This document shows positions 23,317-31,416 of a stretch of 64,000 bases of DNA, piece after piece (the stretch's first letter is position 1; each line of letters begins with the position of its first letter). The notes under the pieces are model-generated. The model saw only the letters and a list, made by a program, of their open reading frames with translations. It did no database searches and was not told the origin of the DNA. The stretch is from positions 1 through 64,000 of the forward strand of contig NZ_JAATWC010000004.1 in NCBI RefSeq assembly GCF_012979235.1, written 5' to 3'. Made by a program: the position numbers and the translations under genes. The DNA comes from Dissulfurirhabdus thermomarina (lineage in GTDB: Bacteria; Desulfobacterota; Dissulfuribacteria; Dissulfuribacterales; Dissulfurirhabdaceae).

Positions 23317-26300
23317 ATGCCCGACCCGGCCGGGCCGCTTCCCCTGCACCTTCCCGCGCCCGGCATCACGCCGACCGTGAACACCGATCGCCTCCTGGAC
23401 CACCTGCTCGCCGGCCCCTCGCCGCCCTCCCGGGCGGTGGACGTCACCGGCCTGGCCGGCTCGGCCCCGGCATGGATCCTCTCGCGCCTGGCGGGCCGCC
23501 TCCGCCGCCCCGTGCTCTGGGTGACGGCCGACCCCGCCCGGGCCGAACAGGCGGCGGCGGATCTGGCCTTCTTCACATCGGCCCCGGTCCTGCCCTTCCC
23601 CGCGCCCGAGGCCCTGCCCTTCGTCCCCATGATGCCGGCCCCGGAGATCGCGGCCCGGCGGGTGGGGACCCTCTACCAGGCCGCGACCGGCGAGGGCTTC
23701 CGGGTGGTGATCGCGCCGGTCCAGGCCCTGCTCCGCCGCACCCTGCCACCGGAGGTCCTCCTCGCCGAGGTGGAATACGTGGCCGCCGGCGAGGAAGCGG
23801 ACCGCGACGGGCTCACCGCCTGGTTGGTGGCCCGGGGCTACCAGCGCACCCGCCTGGTCCAGGCCCCGGGCGAGTTCAGCGTGCGCGGCAGCCTCCTGGA
23901 CCTCTTCCCGCCCCTCCACGACCGGCCCATCCGGCTGGACTTCTTCGGGGACCAGGTGGAAGAGATCCGGGCCTTCGATCCCCTCACGCAGCGGACCCTC
24001 CACCACCTCCCGGAGGCGGTGATCCTCCCCGCCGCGGAGGTCTTCCTGCCGGGCTGCCGCGAGGCGGACCTCCAGGCCGTTCAAGACCGGGTGGTCCGGG
24101 TCGCGGGCGACCGCGGCTGGCCGGCCCGGAAGGTCCACGAGCTCCTGCAGCGGATCGAGTCCTGCCGCCTCGCGGAGGGCTCGGAAATCCTCCTCCCCCT
24201 GCTGCACCCCGACCCGCCGCCGCCCCTGGCCTACCTCCCCCCCGGGACCCCCGTCCTCCTGGACGAGCCCGAGGCGGTGGCGGCCGCCGCCGAGGCCTTC
24301 TGGGAGCGGGCCTCCCGGAACCACGACCTGGCGGCGGCGGAGCACCGGGTCCTCTCGGACCTGGAGGCGCTCTTCCTCTCCCCGGCCCAGCTCCACCGAG
24401 CCCTGGAGGCGTCTCCCCGCTGGCGCCTCTCCGGGCTCGGCCCCCGAAGCCGGGAAGACGGCGTCATCGAGATCCGCTCCAGGCTCCCCGAGCCACCCGC
24501 GCCGCCGCCCGCCGGGGCGGCGGCCGACCCGGCGGGCCCGGCCTTCGACCGCCTCCGGTCCTGGATCGAGGCCGGCGACCGGGTGGTGCTGGTGACCCCG
24601 GGGGAGCGGCAGCGGCAGCGGCTGGCGCGGCTCCTGGCCCACCACGGGCTCTCCCCCGCCCCGGAGACGGCGGAGGTGGTGCCGGCCGCCCCAGGACTCC
24701 ACCTGCGCTCGGGCCCCCTCACCTGCGGGTTCATGCTGCCGGGCGAGGCCCTGGTGGTCCTCACCGAGGACGAACTCCTCGGCGGCCGGCGGCCGCGCCG
24801 GGCCCGCCGGCGCGCCGAGGCCGGGGGCGAGACCCTCGCCTTCGAGGACCTCAGGCCCGGCGAGTACGTGGTCCACAGGGACCACGGTATCGCGCGCTTC
24901 CAGGGCCTGGTGCACCTCGAGGCCGGGGGCGTGCCGGGGGAATACCTCCTCCTCGAGTTCCGGGACGAGGACAAGCTCTACCTCCCGGTGGATCGCCTCG
25001 CCCTCATCCAAAAGTACGTCGGCGTGGAGGGACGGGAACCGAGGCTCGACCGCCTCGGCGGCACCCGGTGGCCCGCCGCCCGCGGCCGGGTCCGAAAGGC
25101 CGTCCGCGAGATCGCCCACGAACTGGTGGAGCTCTACGCCGCCCGCCGGGTCCGGAGCGGGACCGCCTTCTCCCCGCCGGACACCCTCTTCCGCCAGTTC
25201 GAGGCCGCCTTCCCCTACGAGGAGACCCCGCACCAGGCGGCCGCCATCGAGGACGTCCTCTCGGACATGACCTCCGAGCGCCCCATGGACCGCCTGGTCT
25301 GCGGCGACGTGGGCTACGGCAAGACCGAGGTGGCCCTCCGGGCCGTGATGAAGGCCGTGGTGGACGGCCGGCAGGCGGCGGTCCTCGTGCCCACCACTCT
25401 CCTGGCCGAGCAGCACGAGCGCACCTTCCGGGACAGGTTCCGCGCCTTCCCGGTGAAGGTGGGCGCCCTCTCCCGGCTCAAGCCCCCCGCCGAACAGCGG
25501 CGGGTCCTGGCGGGCGTGGCCTCGGGCGAGATCGACGTGGTCATCGGAACCCACCGTCTCCTCCAGCCCGATGTCCGGTTCGCCGATCTCGGCCTCGTGG
25601 TCATCGACGAGGAGCACCGCTTCGGCGTCCGCCACAAGGAGCGGCTCAAGCGCCTGCGCGAGACCGTGGACTGCCTCACCCTCACGGCCACCCCCATCCC
25701 CCGGACCCTCCAGCTCTCCTTCCTCGGGCTCCGGGACCTCTCGGTCATCGACACCCCGCCGCGGGACCGGCTCCCGGTGAAGACCTTCCTCGCCGAGGCC
25801 GACGACGCCGTCCTCCGGGAAGCCCTCACCCGGGAACTCGACCGCGGCGGCCAGGTCTACTTCGTCCACAACCGGATCCAGGGCCTGGAACGCCTGGCGG
25901 AGCACCTGGGGCGCCTCGTCCCCGGGGCCCGGATCCGCACCGCCCACGGACGCATGCCCGCCACGCAGCTCGAAGACATCATGCTCGCCTTCCTGAAGGG
26001 CGAGATCGACTGCCTGGTCTGCACCACCATCATCGAGTCGGGCATCGACATCCCCTCGGCCAACACCATCGTCATCAACCGGGCCGACCGCATCGGCCTC
26101 GCCGACCTCTACCAGCTGCGGGGACGGGTGGGCCGCGCCCGGGAGCAGGCCTACGCCTACCTCCTGGTCCCCCGACTGGGAGACCTGGCACCCGAGGCCC
26201 GAAAGCGCCTCCGGGCCATCATGGAACTGTCGGAGCTCGGCGGCGGCTACCGCCTGGCCATGCGCGACCTCCAGATCCGGGGCGCGGGCAACATCCTGGG

Positions 26301-26880
26301 CGTCTCGCAATCGGGCCACGTGGCCGAGGTCGGCTACGAGATGTTCCTGGAGCTTCTCCAGCAGGCGGTGGAAGAGATCCGCGGCGAACCCGCCGGGGAG
26401 CGGATCGACCCGGAGGTGCACCTCCCGGTCCCGGCCTTCATCCCGGAGGACTACGTCCCGGACGTGGAACAGCGCCTGGCCCTCTACCGCCGGATGGCCC
26501 GGCTGGCGGACGAGGCCGACTTCGCGGACCTCGCCGACGAACTGGAGGATCGCTTCGGCGCCCCCCCGCCCGAGGTGACGGCCATGCTCCGGGTCATGGC
26601 CCTCAAGCGGGACCTCGCCGCACGGAACGTGGCGCGCCTCGACTGCACCGAGCCCCGGGACCGGGCCACGCGGCAGCGATGGTCCCACCAGCTCGTCCTC
26701 GCCTTCACCCCGGCGGGCCCACCCGACCCCGACGGGCTCCTCCGGCGGGTCCGCTCCGACGCCTCCCTCCGGCCGCTCCCGGACGGCCGGCTCAAGGTCT
26801 TCTTCCGCCCCGCGCCGGGGGAGGACCTCCTGGCGGCCGCCGCCCGCGCCTTGCAGGCCGTGCCCGAAAAAGCTACATAG
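23317..26880 (+). CDS. mfd: Transcription-repair coupling factor Mfd
   Basis: 1187 residues, full length. The N-terminal UvrB-homology region is followed by the RNA-polymerase-interaction domain (DLRPGEYVVHRDHGIARFQG, LLLEFRDEDKLYLPVDRL) and a RecG-like helicase with Walker A CGDVGYGKTEVALRA, DEEHRFGVRHKE, TATPIPRTLQLSFLGLRDLS and motif VI QLRGRVGRAREQAYAYLL. A C-terminal TRCF domain closes the protein. It removes RNA polymerase stalled at lesions and recruits UvrA. surA follows after 5 bp. Confidence 0.97.
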   Translation: MPDPAGPLPLHLPAPGITPTVNTDRLLDHLLAGPSPPSRAVDVTGLAGSAPAWILSRLAGRLRRPVLWVTADPARAEQAAADLAFFTSAPVLPFPAPEALPFVPMMPAPEIAARRVGTLYQAATGEGFRVVIAPVQALLRRTLPPEVLLAEVEYVAAGEEADRDGLTAWLVARGYQRTRLVQAPGEFSVRGSLLDLFPPLHDRPIRLDFFGDQVEEIRAFDPLTQRTLHHLPEAVILPAAEVFLPGCREADLQAVQDRVVRVAGDRGWPARKVHELLQRIESCRLAEGSEILLPLLHPDPPPPLAYLPPGTPVLLDEPEAVAAAAEAFWERASRNHDLAAAEHRVLSDLEALFLSPAQLHRALEASPRWRLSGLGPRSREDGVIEIRSRLPEPPAPPPAGAAADPAGPAFDRLRSWIEAGDRVVLVTPGERQRQRLARLLAHHGLSPAPETAEVVPAAPGLHLRSGPLTCGFMLPGEALVVLTEDELLGGRRPRRARRRAEAGGETLAFEDLRPGEYVVHRDHGIARFQGLVHLEAGGVPGEYLLLEFRDEDKLYLPVDRLALIQKYVGVEGREPRLDRLGGTRWPAARGRVRKAVREIAHELVELYAARRVRSGTAFSPPDTLFRQFEAAFPYEETPHQAAAIEDVLSDMTSERPMDRLVCGDVGYGKTEVALRAVMKAVVDGRQAAVLVPTTLLAEQHERTFRDRFRAFPVKVGALSRLKPPAEQRRVLAGVASGEIDVVIGTHRLLQPDVRFADLGLVVIDEEHRFGVRHKERLKRLRETVDCLTLTATPIPRTLQLSFLGLRDLSVIDTPPRDRLPVKTFLAEADDAVLREALTRELDRGGQVYFVHNRIQGLERLAEHLGRLVPGARIRTAHGRMPATQLEDIMLAFLKGEIDCLVCTTIIESGIDIPSANTIVINRADRIGLADLYQLRGRVGRAREQAYAYLLVPRLGDLAPEARKRLRAIMELSELGGGYRLAMRDLQIRGAGNILGVSQSGHVAEVGYEMFLELLQQAVEEIRGEPAGERIDPEVHLPVPAFIPEDYVPDVEQRLALYRRMARLADEADFADLADELEDRFGAPPPEVTAMLRVMALKRDLAARNVARLDCTEPRDRATRQRWSHQLVLAFTPAGPPDPDGLLRRVRSDASLRPLPDGRLKVFFRPAPGEDLLAAAARALQAVPEKAT

Positions 26881-26885
26881 TGCGG

Positions 26886-27875
26886 ATGATCCCTCGCATG
26901 CGCCTGCCCGCCCTCCCGACCGGAACCCTCCGCCTCCTGGGCGCCGTCCTCCTCCTGGCCCTGGCCCCGGCCTCCGCCGCCCGCGCCGGCCATACCGTGG
27001 ACCGCATCGTGGCCGTGGTGAACGACCAGGCCATCACCCTCTCGGAGCTGGAGGAGAAGGCCCGGCCCGCCCTGGCGGCCGCCGGCCGCACCGACCGCCG
27101 TCGGGTCCTCGCCGAGGTCCTCGACCGCATGGTGGACGACATCCTGGTGACCGAGGAGGCCAAGCGGCTCCACATCGAGGTCTCCGACGCCGAGGTCCGG
27201 GACACCATGGCCCGGATCGCCAAGAGCAACGGGACCACGGTGGAGGCCATGCTGCAGGAGCTGGCCCGCCAGGGCATCGACCGGGAGCGCTACGAATCGG
27301 AGTTGAAGAACCAGATCCTGCGGGCGCGGGTGGTCAACTTCCGGGTCCGGTCCCAGGTGGTGGTCACCCCCGCCGACGTGGAGGCCGCCATCCGGGAGCT
27401 GCCGCCGGAAAAGACCCCGAAGGCCCCGAAAGGGCCCCAGTACGTGCTGCGCCACATCCTCTTCATGCCCCGGGGCCAAGGACCGGAAGCCGAGGCCGAG
27501 GCCCGCCGCCGCGCCGAGGCGGCCCTGAAGGCCCTGGATGCGGGCGAAGACTTCGCGGCGCTGGCCGCCCGCTACTCCGACGCCCCCACCGGGCAGGACG
27601 GAGGCTATCTCGGAGCCTTTTCCCCGGAGGACCTCTCCCCGGAGATCCGCCGGGTGGTGGAACACCTCCCGGCGGGGGGCCACAGCCCGGTGGTGCTGAC
27701 CCCGTCCGGGTTCCAGATCTTCCAGCTCCAGGAGGTCCTGCGCGGCCCGGAGGCCGCCCGGCGGCTTTTGGAGGAGAAGGTTCGTGCCCGGCTCTACCAG
27801 CGCCAGTTCGAGAGGCGGCTGGAGGAATGGGTCCGGGAGCTTCGAAAGAAGGCGGCCATCCGGATCCTCCTGTGA
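26886..27875 (+). CDS. SurA-type periplasmic peptidyl-prolyl isomerase/chaperone
   Basis: 329 residues. A signal peptide (basic start, hydrophobic core LLGAVLLLALAPASA, cut near AARA-G) precedes the SurA N-domain (VDRIVAVVNDQAITLSELEEKA). One parvulin domain follows at about residues 190-285 (LRHILFMPRGQG, AGEDFAALAARYSD, GGYLGAFSPEDLSPEI). SurA proteins escort outer-membrane proteins through the periplasm. Only one parvulin domain is present, as in many non-enteric homologues. It begins 5 bp after mfd and is followed by recO. Confidence 0.88.
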   Translation: MIPRMRLPALPTGTLRLLGAVLLLALAPASAARAGHTVDRIVAVVNDQAITLSELEEKARPALAAAGRTDRRRVLAEVLDRMVDDILVTEEAKRLHIEVSDAEVRDTMARIAKSNGTTVEAMLQELARQGIDRERYESELKNQILRARVVNFRVRSQVVVTPADVEAAIRELPPEKTPKAPKGPQYVLRHILFMPRGQGPEAEAEARRRAEAALKALDAGEDFAALAARYSDAPTGQDGGYLGAFSPEDLSPEIRRVVEHLPAGGHSPVVLTPSGFQIFQLQEVLRGPEAARRLLEEKVRARLYQRQFERRLEEWVRELRKKAAIRILL

Positions 27876-27908
27876 CCCCCCGGCCGGGCCCGACCCCGCC
27901 ACCGTGCC

Positions 27909-28700
27909 ATGCCTGATCTCCTCGTGCTGTCCGCCATCGTGATCGGGGGCCGCGACCTCGGCGAATCCGACCGCCTGGTCACCCTCTTCACCCTGGAAGC
28001 GGGCAAGACCCGGGTGGTGGCCAAGGGCGCCAAGCGGAGCCGGCGCCGCTTCCTGAACGCCCTGGAGCCCTTCACCCGGATCTGCGCCCGGGTGGCCCCG
28101 CCGCGGACCTCGGGGCTCGGCCGCCTCGACGGGGCCGACGTCCTGGCCTCGCCGCCGGACTTCGCCGCCCGGTTCGAGGCCTACCCCCACGCGGCCCTCT
28201 GCGGCGAGTTGGCGGACCTGTGGTTCCGGGAGGGCGACCCGCAGCCGGGAGCCTACCGGCTCCTGGACGACCTCGTCCGGGCCCTGGCGGCCCCCGGCGC
28301 CGACCCGGCCCGCCTCTCCCTCTGGTTCCAGGCCAGGGTCCTCGCCCTGGCGGGCTACGGTCCCACGTGGGACCGGTGCCCCCGGTGCGGCCGGCCGGCC
28401 GCCGGGGTGGACCTCCCCTTCAGCCTCGAAGGCGGAGGGCCCGTCTGCTGCCGCCCCGGGGAGGACCCGGCCCTCCGGGTGAGCGCCGGCACCCTTCGGA
28501 CCTTATCCCATCTGGCCGCCAAGCCGATGGAGAGACTGGACCGCCTGCGCATCTCGCCGGCCACCCTCGAGGAAGGCCTGCGACTGCTCCGGCGGCTCCA
28601 TTGCCATCATCTCCAGCGGATGCCGGCCTCCTACCGGGTCTTGGCGGAGTTCGCCCGCCCGCCCGCCGGCCGGCCCGCCGGGAACGACGACGCACCATGA
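27909..28700 (+). CDS. recO: DNA repair protein RecO
   Basis: 263 residues. The OB-fold N-terminus (LVLSAIVIGGRDLGESDRLV, TLFTLEAGKTRVVAKGAKR) is typical, and the helical C-domain carries a zinc-finger-like set CPRCGRPA with a later CC pair. RecO works with RecR to load RecA on SSB-coated DNA. The stop overlaps the LOG-family gene by 4 bp (ATGA). Confidence 0.93.
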   Translation: MPDLLVLSAIVIGGRDLGESDRLVTLFTLEAGKTRVVAKGAKRSRRRFLNALEPFTRICARVAPPRTSGLGRLDGADVLASPPDFAARFEAYPHAALCGELADLWFREGDPQPGAYRLLDDLVRALAAPGADPARLSLWFQARVLALAGYGPTWDRCPRCGRPAAGVDLPFSLEGGGPVCCRPGEDPALRVSAGTLRTLSHLAAKPMERLDRLRISPATLEEGLRLLRRLHCHHLQRMPASYRVLAEFARPPAGRPAGNDDAP

Positions 28701-29389
28701 GCACCGAGCACGACAACCAGCAGAACCAGTACGTCCTGAACGGATTGAGCGCCACGGAGAGCTGGCGGCTCTTCCGGATCCTGGCGGAGTTCGTGGACGG
28801 TTTCGAGGCCCTCTGCCGGATCTACCCCGCGGTCTCCATCTTCGGCTCGGCCCGGGCCAAGCCCGACAGCACCTGCTACCAGACGGCGGAAACCATCGCG
28901 CGGGAGTTGGCCAAGGCGGGCTACTCGGTGGTCACCGGGGGCGGCCCCGGCGTCATGGAGGCCGCCAACAAGGGGGCCGCCGAGGCCGGGGGCCGCTCCA
29001 TCGGCCTCAACATCCGGCTCCCCCACGAGCAGCGGCCCAACCCCTACGCCACCATGCACCTGGACTTCCGCTACTTCTTCGTGCGCAAGGTCATGCTGGT
29101 GAAGTACGCCGTGGCCTTCGTCTGCCTGCCGGGCGGATTCGGCACCCTGGACGAGTTCTTCGAGGCGGTCACCCTGGTCCAGACGCGGAAGATCAAGCCC
29201 TTCCCCATCATCCTCGTGGGCAGCGACTACTGGAAGGGCCTCCTGAAGTGGATGGAAACGGAGATGCGGGCGCGGGGCATGATCTCCCCGGGAGACCTGT
29301 CGCTCTTCCAGATCCTGGACGACCCCGGGCAGATCGTGGAGACCATCCGCCGGGAGGCCCCGAGGCAGGCCGAGTCCTGCCCCATCTAG
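28697..29389 (+). CDS. LOG-family (TIGR00730) Rossmann-fold protein
   Basis: 230 residues with the family's signatures VVTGGGPGVMEAANKGAAE and the phosphate-binding LPGGFGTLDEFFEAVTLVQ. LOG-family enzymes are cytokinin-riboside 5'-monophosphate phosphoribohydrolases, or in many bacteria nucleotide 5'-monophosphate nucleosidases. Both PGGxGTxxE and the preceding Arg (FFVRKVMLVKYA) are intact. Translationally coupled to recO. It ends convergent with cobI, 10 bp away. Confidence 0.9.
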   Translation: MSTEHDNQQNQYVLNGLSATESWRLFRILAEFVDGFEALCRIYPAVSIFGSARAKPDSTCYQTAETIARELAKAGYSVVTGGGPGVMEAANKGAAEAGGRSIGLNIRLPHEQRPNPYATMHLDFRYFFVRKVMLVKYAVAFVCLPGGFGTLDEFFEAVTLVQTRKIKPFPIILVGSDYWKGLLKWMETEMRARGMISPGDLSLFQILDDPGQIVETIRREAPRQAESCPI

Positions 29390-29399
29390 CCCCGCCCCC

Positions 29400-30143
29400 T
29401 CAGGCCAGCGGCCACTCCCGCCGGCGCCGGTTCTTGGCGATGACCAGGGTATAGTAGGAATCGCTTCCGGCGGTCAGGGCATCGAGGCCCCGGTGCACCC
29501 GCTCCCCCGGGAGCCCGCACCGGCTCACCACCACCCCCTCGAGTTCGCTCCCCTCCCGGAGCGCCCGGGCGACCTCCTCGGCCCGCCGGTAGACCTTGAG
29601 GACCACGAGGTTGTCGGCCAGGGCCCGGAAGCGCTCCACCTGGGCCCCGCCCTTGGCGCCGGAGACGATCACCAGGGATTCCTCCCCCTCGGCCAGGGGC
29701 TCGCCGGCCTGGGCGGCGGCGGCCTGGTAGGAGGTGATCCCCGGCACCACCTCCGCCTCGAGACCCGGTGCCAGGGCCGAAAGGCGCCGCCACAGGTAGG
29801 TGAATGTGGAAAAGGTGCTGGGATCGCCCAGGGTGATGAAGGCGGCGTCGGCCGGGGCCTCGAGGACGCCGAGCACCCGGCGGGCGTTTTCGTCCCAGGC
29901 CGCCTCCACCTCGCGCCGGTTCCGGGTCATGGGAAAATGGAGCGGCACCACCCGGGCGGAGGGCGCCAGGTACGGCTCGGCGATCCGCCGGGCCAGGCTC
30001 TCGCCGTCCCCGTGAGCGCAGGCGCTGAAGACCACGTCCACCCGGCCCAGGACCCGGGCGGCCCGGACGGTGATGAGCTCGGGGTCGCCGGGGCCCACGC
30101 CCACCCCGTAGAAGCGGCCGTATCCCGCGGGGCCTGGGCTCAC
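29400..30143 (-). CDS. cobI: Precorrin-2/cobalt-factor-II C20-methyltransferase
   Basis: 247 residues from a GTG that overlaps the btuF stop by 4 bp (GTGA). The uroporphyrin methyltransferase fold is clear: YGVGVGPGDPELITVRAA (glycine-rich SAM-binding start), FITLGDPSTFSTFTYL and VVPGITSYQAAAA. The C-terminal block ALREGSELEGVVVSRCGLPG fits the C20-methyltransferase subfamily. It adds the C20 methyl group in anaerobic cobalamin synthesis (CbiL role). It is the second gene of a riboswitch-controlled pair. Whether it takes the cobalt-bearing or metal-free substrate cannot be told here. Confidence 0.85.
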   Translation of the reverse strand: MSPGPAGYGRFYGVGVGPGDPELITVRAARVLGRVDVVFSACAHGDGESLARRIAEPYLAPSARVVPLHFPMTRNRREVEAAWDENARRVLGVLEAPADAAFITLGDPSTFSTFTYLWRRLSALAPGLEAEVVPGITSYQAAAAQAGEPLAEGEESLVIVSGAKGGAQVERFRALADNLVVLKVYRRAEEVARALREGSELEGVVVSRCGLPGERVHRGLDALTAGSDSYYTLVIAKNRRRREWPLA

Positions 30144-31081
30144 GGCGCCACCTCGGCCGCCCGGGGGTAGAGGAAGGCGTGGAGGAGCTCCACGGCCTGC
30201 ACGGACCGGGGCCCCGGCCGCGAGAAGAGGGCCTCGTCCACCCGGAGGATCCGGCCGGCCCGGACCGCAGGCAGGAGGGCGAAGTTCGGCCGCCGCCGGG
30301 GATCCGACGGAGCCGGGTTCATGACCCCCTCCTGGATCACGTAGACGTCCGGCGCCGCGGCCAGCAGGAACTCGAGGTCGCACCGCACCAGGCGCTTGGG
30401 GACGCGGACCACGTTCCGCCCGCCCGCCTGCTCGATGACGGCGTCCACGATGCTCCGGGCCCCCGCGGCGATGAGGGAGGTCTCGTTGACCTCGAAGAAG
30501 ACCTTCGGGCGCGGGGCGCCCCGGGGCACCAAGGCCCGGACCGCCTGGAGCCGCCGCTCCATGTCGGCCACCAGGCGCCGGGCGGCGGCCGGCCGGCCGG
30601 TGAGCACGCCGATGCGCCGGATGGTGGAGAAGAGGCCCTCGAAGTCGGCCGGGTTGAAGACGGCCGCCGGGATCCCCCGGGCCCGGAGCCGGGCCACGGT
30701 CACGGCGGCCTCGGCCCGGCCGCCGCCCTGGAGCACGAGGTCGGGCGCCAGCCCCAGGATCAGCTCGAGGTTGGGCCGCAGGTGGGTGCCGACCCGGGGC
30801 TTCGCCCGGACCGAGGGCGGGTAGGTCTCGCCCCGGGTGCAGCCGACCAAGGCCCCGTCGAGGCCGAGGGCGCAGACGATCTCGGTGAGCCCGCCGTAGA
30901 GGCACACGATGCGCCCGGCGGGCCGCTCGAGGACCACATCGGTGCCGAGGTCGTCCACCACCCGAACCGCCGCGGCGGACCCGGCCGCCGGGGCGAGCCC
31001 GGCCAGGCATGCCAGGCATGCCAGGCATGCCTGGACGCCCCACGGCAGGCGCCGTCTCCCCATGCGCAGCCACCGTCCCAT
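30140..31081 (-). CDS. btuF: Cobalamin (corrinoid) ABC transporter substrate-binding protein
   Basis: 313 residues. It has an N-terminal signal sequence with basic start and an unusual ACLACLACLAGL core encoded by a 9-bp tandem repeat (31012-31035), then a class III periplasmic binding fold: GRIVCLYGGLTEIVCALGL, GTHLRPNLELILGLAPDLVL and VFFEVNETSLIAAG. BtuF-type proteins deliver vitamin B12 or precursors to BtuCD. Assignment to corrinoid rather than haem or siderophore rests on the cobalamin riboswitch in front and cobI behind. No permease or ATPase gene is next to it. Confidence 0.82.
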   Translation of the reverse strand: MGRWLRMGRRRLPWGVQACLACLACLAGLAPAAGSAAAVRVVDDLGTDVVLERPAGRIVCLYGGLTEIVCALGLDGALVGCTRGETYPPSVRAKPRVGTHLRPNLELILGLAPDLVLQGGGRAEAAVTVARLRARGIPAAVFNPADFEGLFSTIRRIGVLTGRPAAARRLVADMERRLQAVRALVPRGAPRPKVFFEVNETSLIAAGARSIVDAVIEQAGGRNVVRVPKRLVRCDLEFLLAAAPDVYVIQEGVMNPAPSDPRRRPNFALLPAVRAGRILRVDEALFSRPGPRSVQAVELLHAFLYPRAAEVAP

Positions 31082-31101
31082 GATCGTTCACCCCCAGGAA
31101 C

Positions 31102-31136
31102 AAAAAAAGGGCCCTTGGTGCCCCGGCCAAGCGCCC
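31102..31136 (-). terminator. Intrinsic terminator, expression platform of the cobalamin riboswitch
   Basis: On the minus strand GGGCGCTTGG, a CCGGGGCA loop and CCAAGGGCCC form a stem followed by seven T residues. It lies between the aptamer and the btuF start, so it can stop transcription when the aptamer is occupied. Confidence 0.75.
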
Positions 31137-31204
31137 GCGTTCTGTCCAGGCGGCCCCGTTCCGGGACCACGCGGAACGGAACCCATATGTCGGTTTCGGC
31201 TCCC

Positions 31205-31355
31205 CGGGGTCTCCTGGCTCGTGGATCGTCCTCCGGCTGCGCCTTCCCGCCCCGCCGGCCGGCCGGGCAGTGGCTCGAGGCAGCCTTCGTCCCCACATAC
31301 AGTGGCGGGCCCGCTCCGGCTTCGCACCGGATTCCCCCGGGAAGCGGCCCGTCGG
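31205..31355 (-). ncRNA. Cobalamin (AdoCbl-type) riboswitch aptamer
   Basis: Read on the minus strand it shows the conserved cobalamin riboswitch blocks in order: GGAATCCGGTGCGAAGCCGG, GGGCCCGCCACTGT, the B12-box core GCCACTG (31268-31274), GGCGGGAAGGC (about 31242-31252) and the closing GAGCCAGGAGACC (31208-31220). Spacing is normal. It controls btuF and cobI. Confidence 0.92.
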
Positions 31356-31416
31356 TCCGTCTGGAGCTCCATGGCGGACCAGAGATTCGAACAGTTACCG
31401 GAAAACGCCGTTCCTG

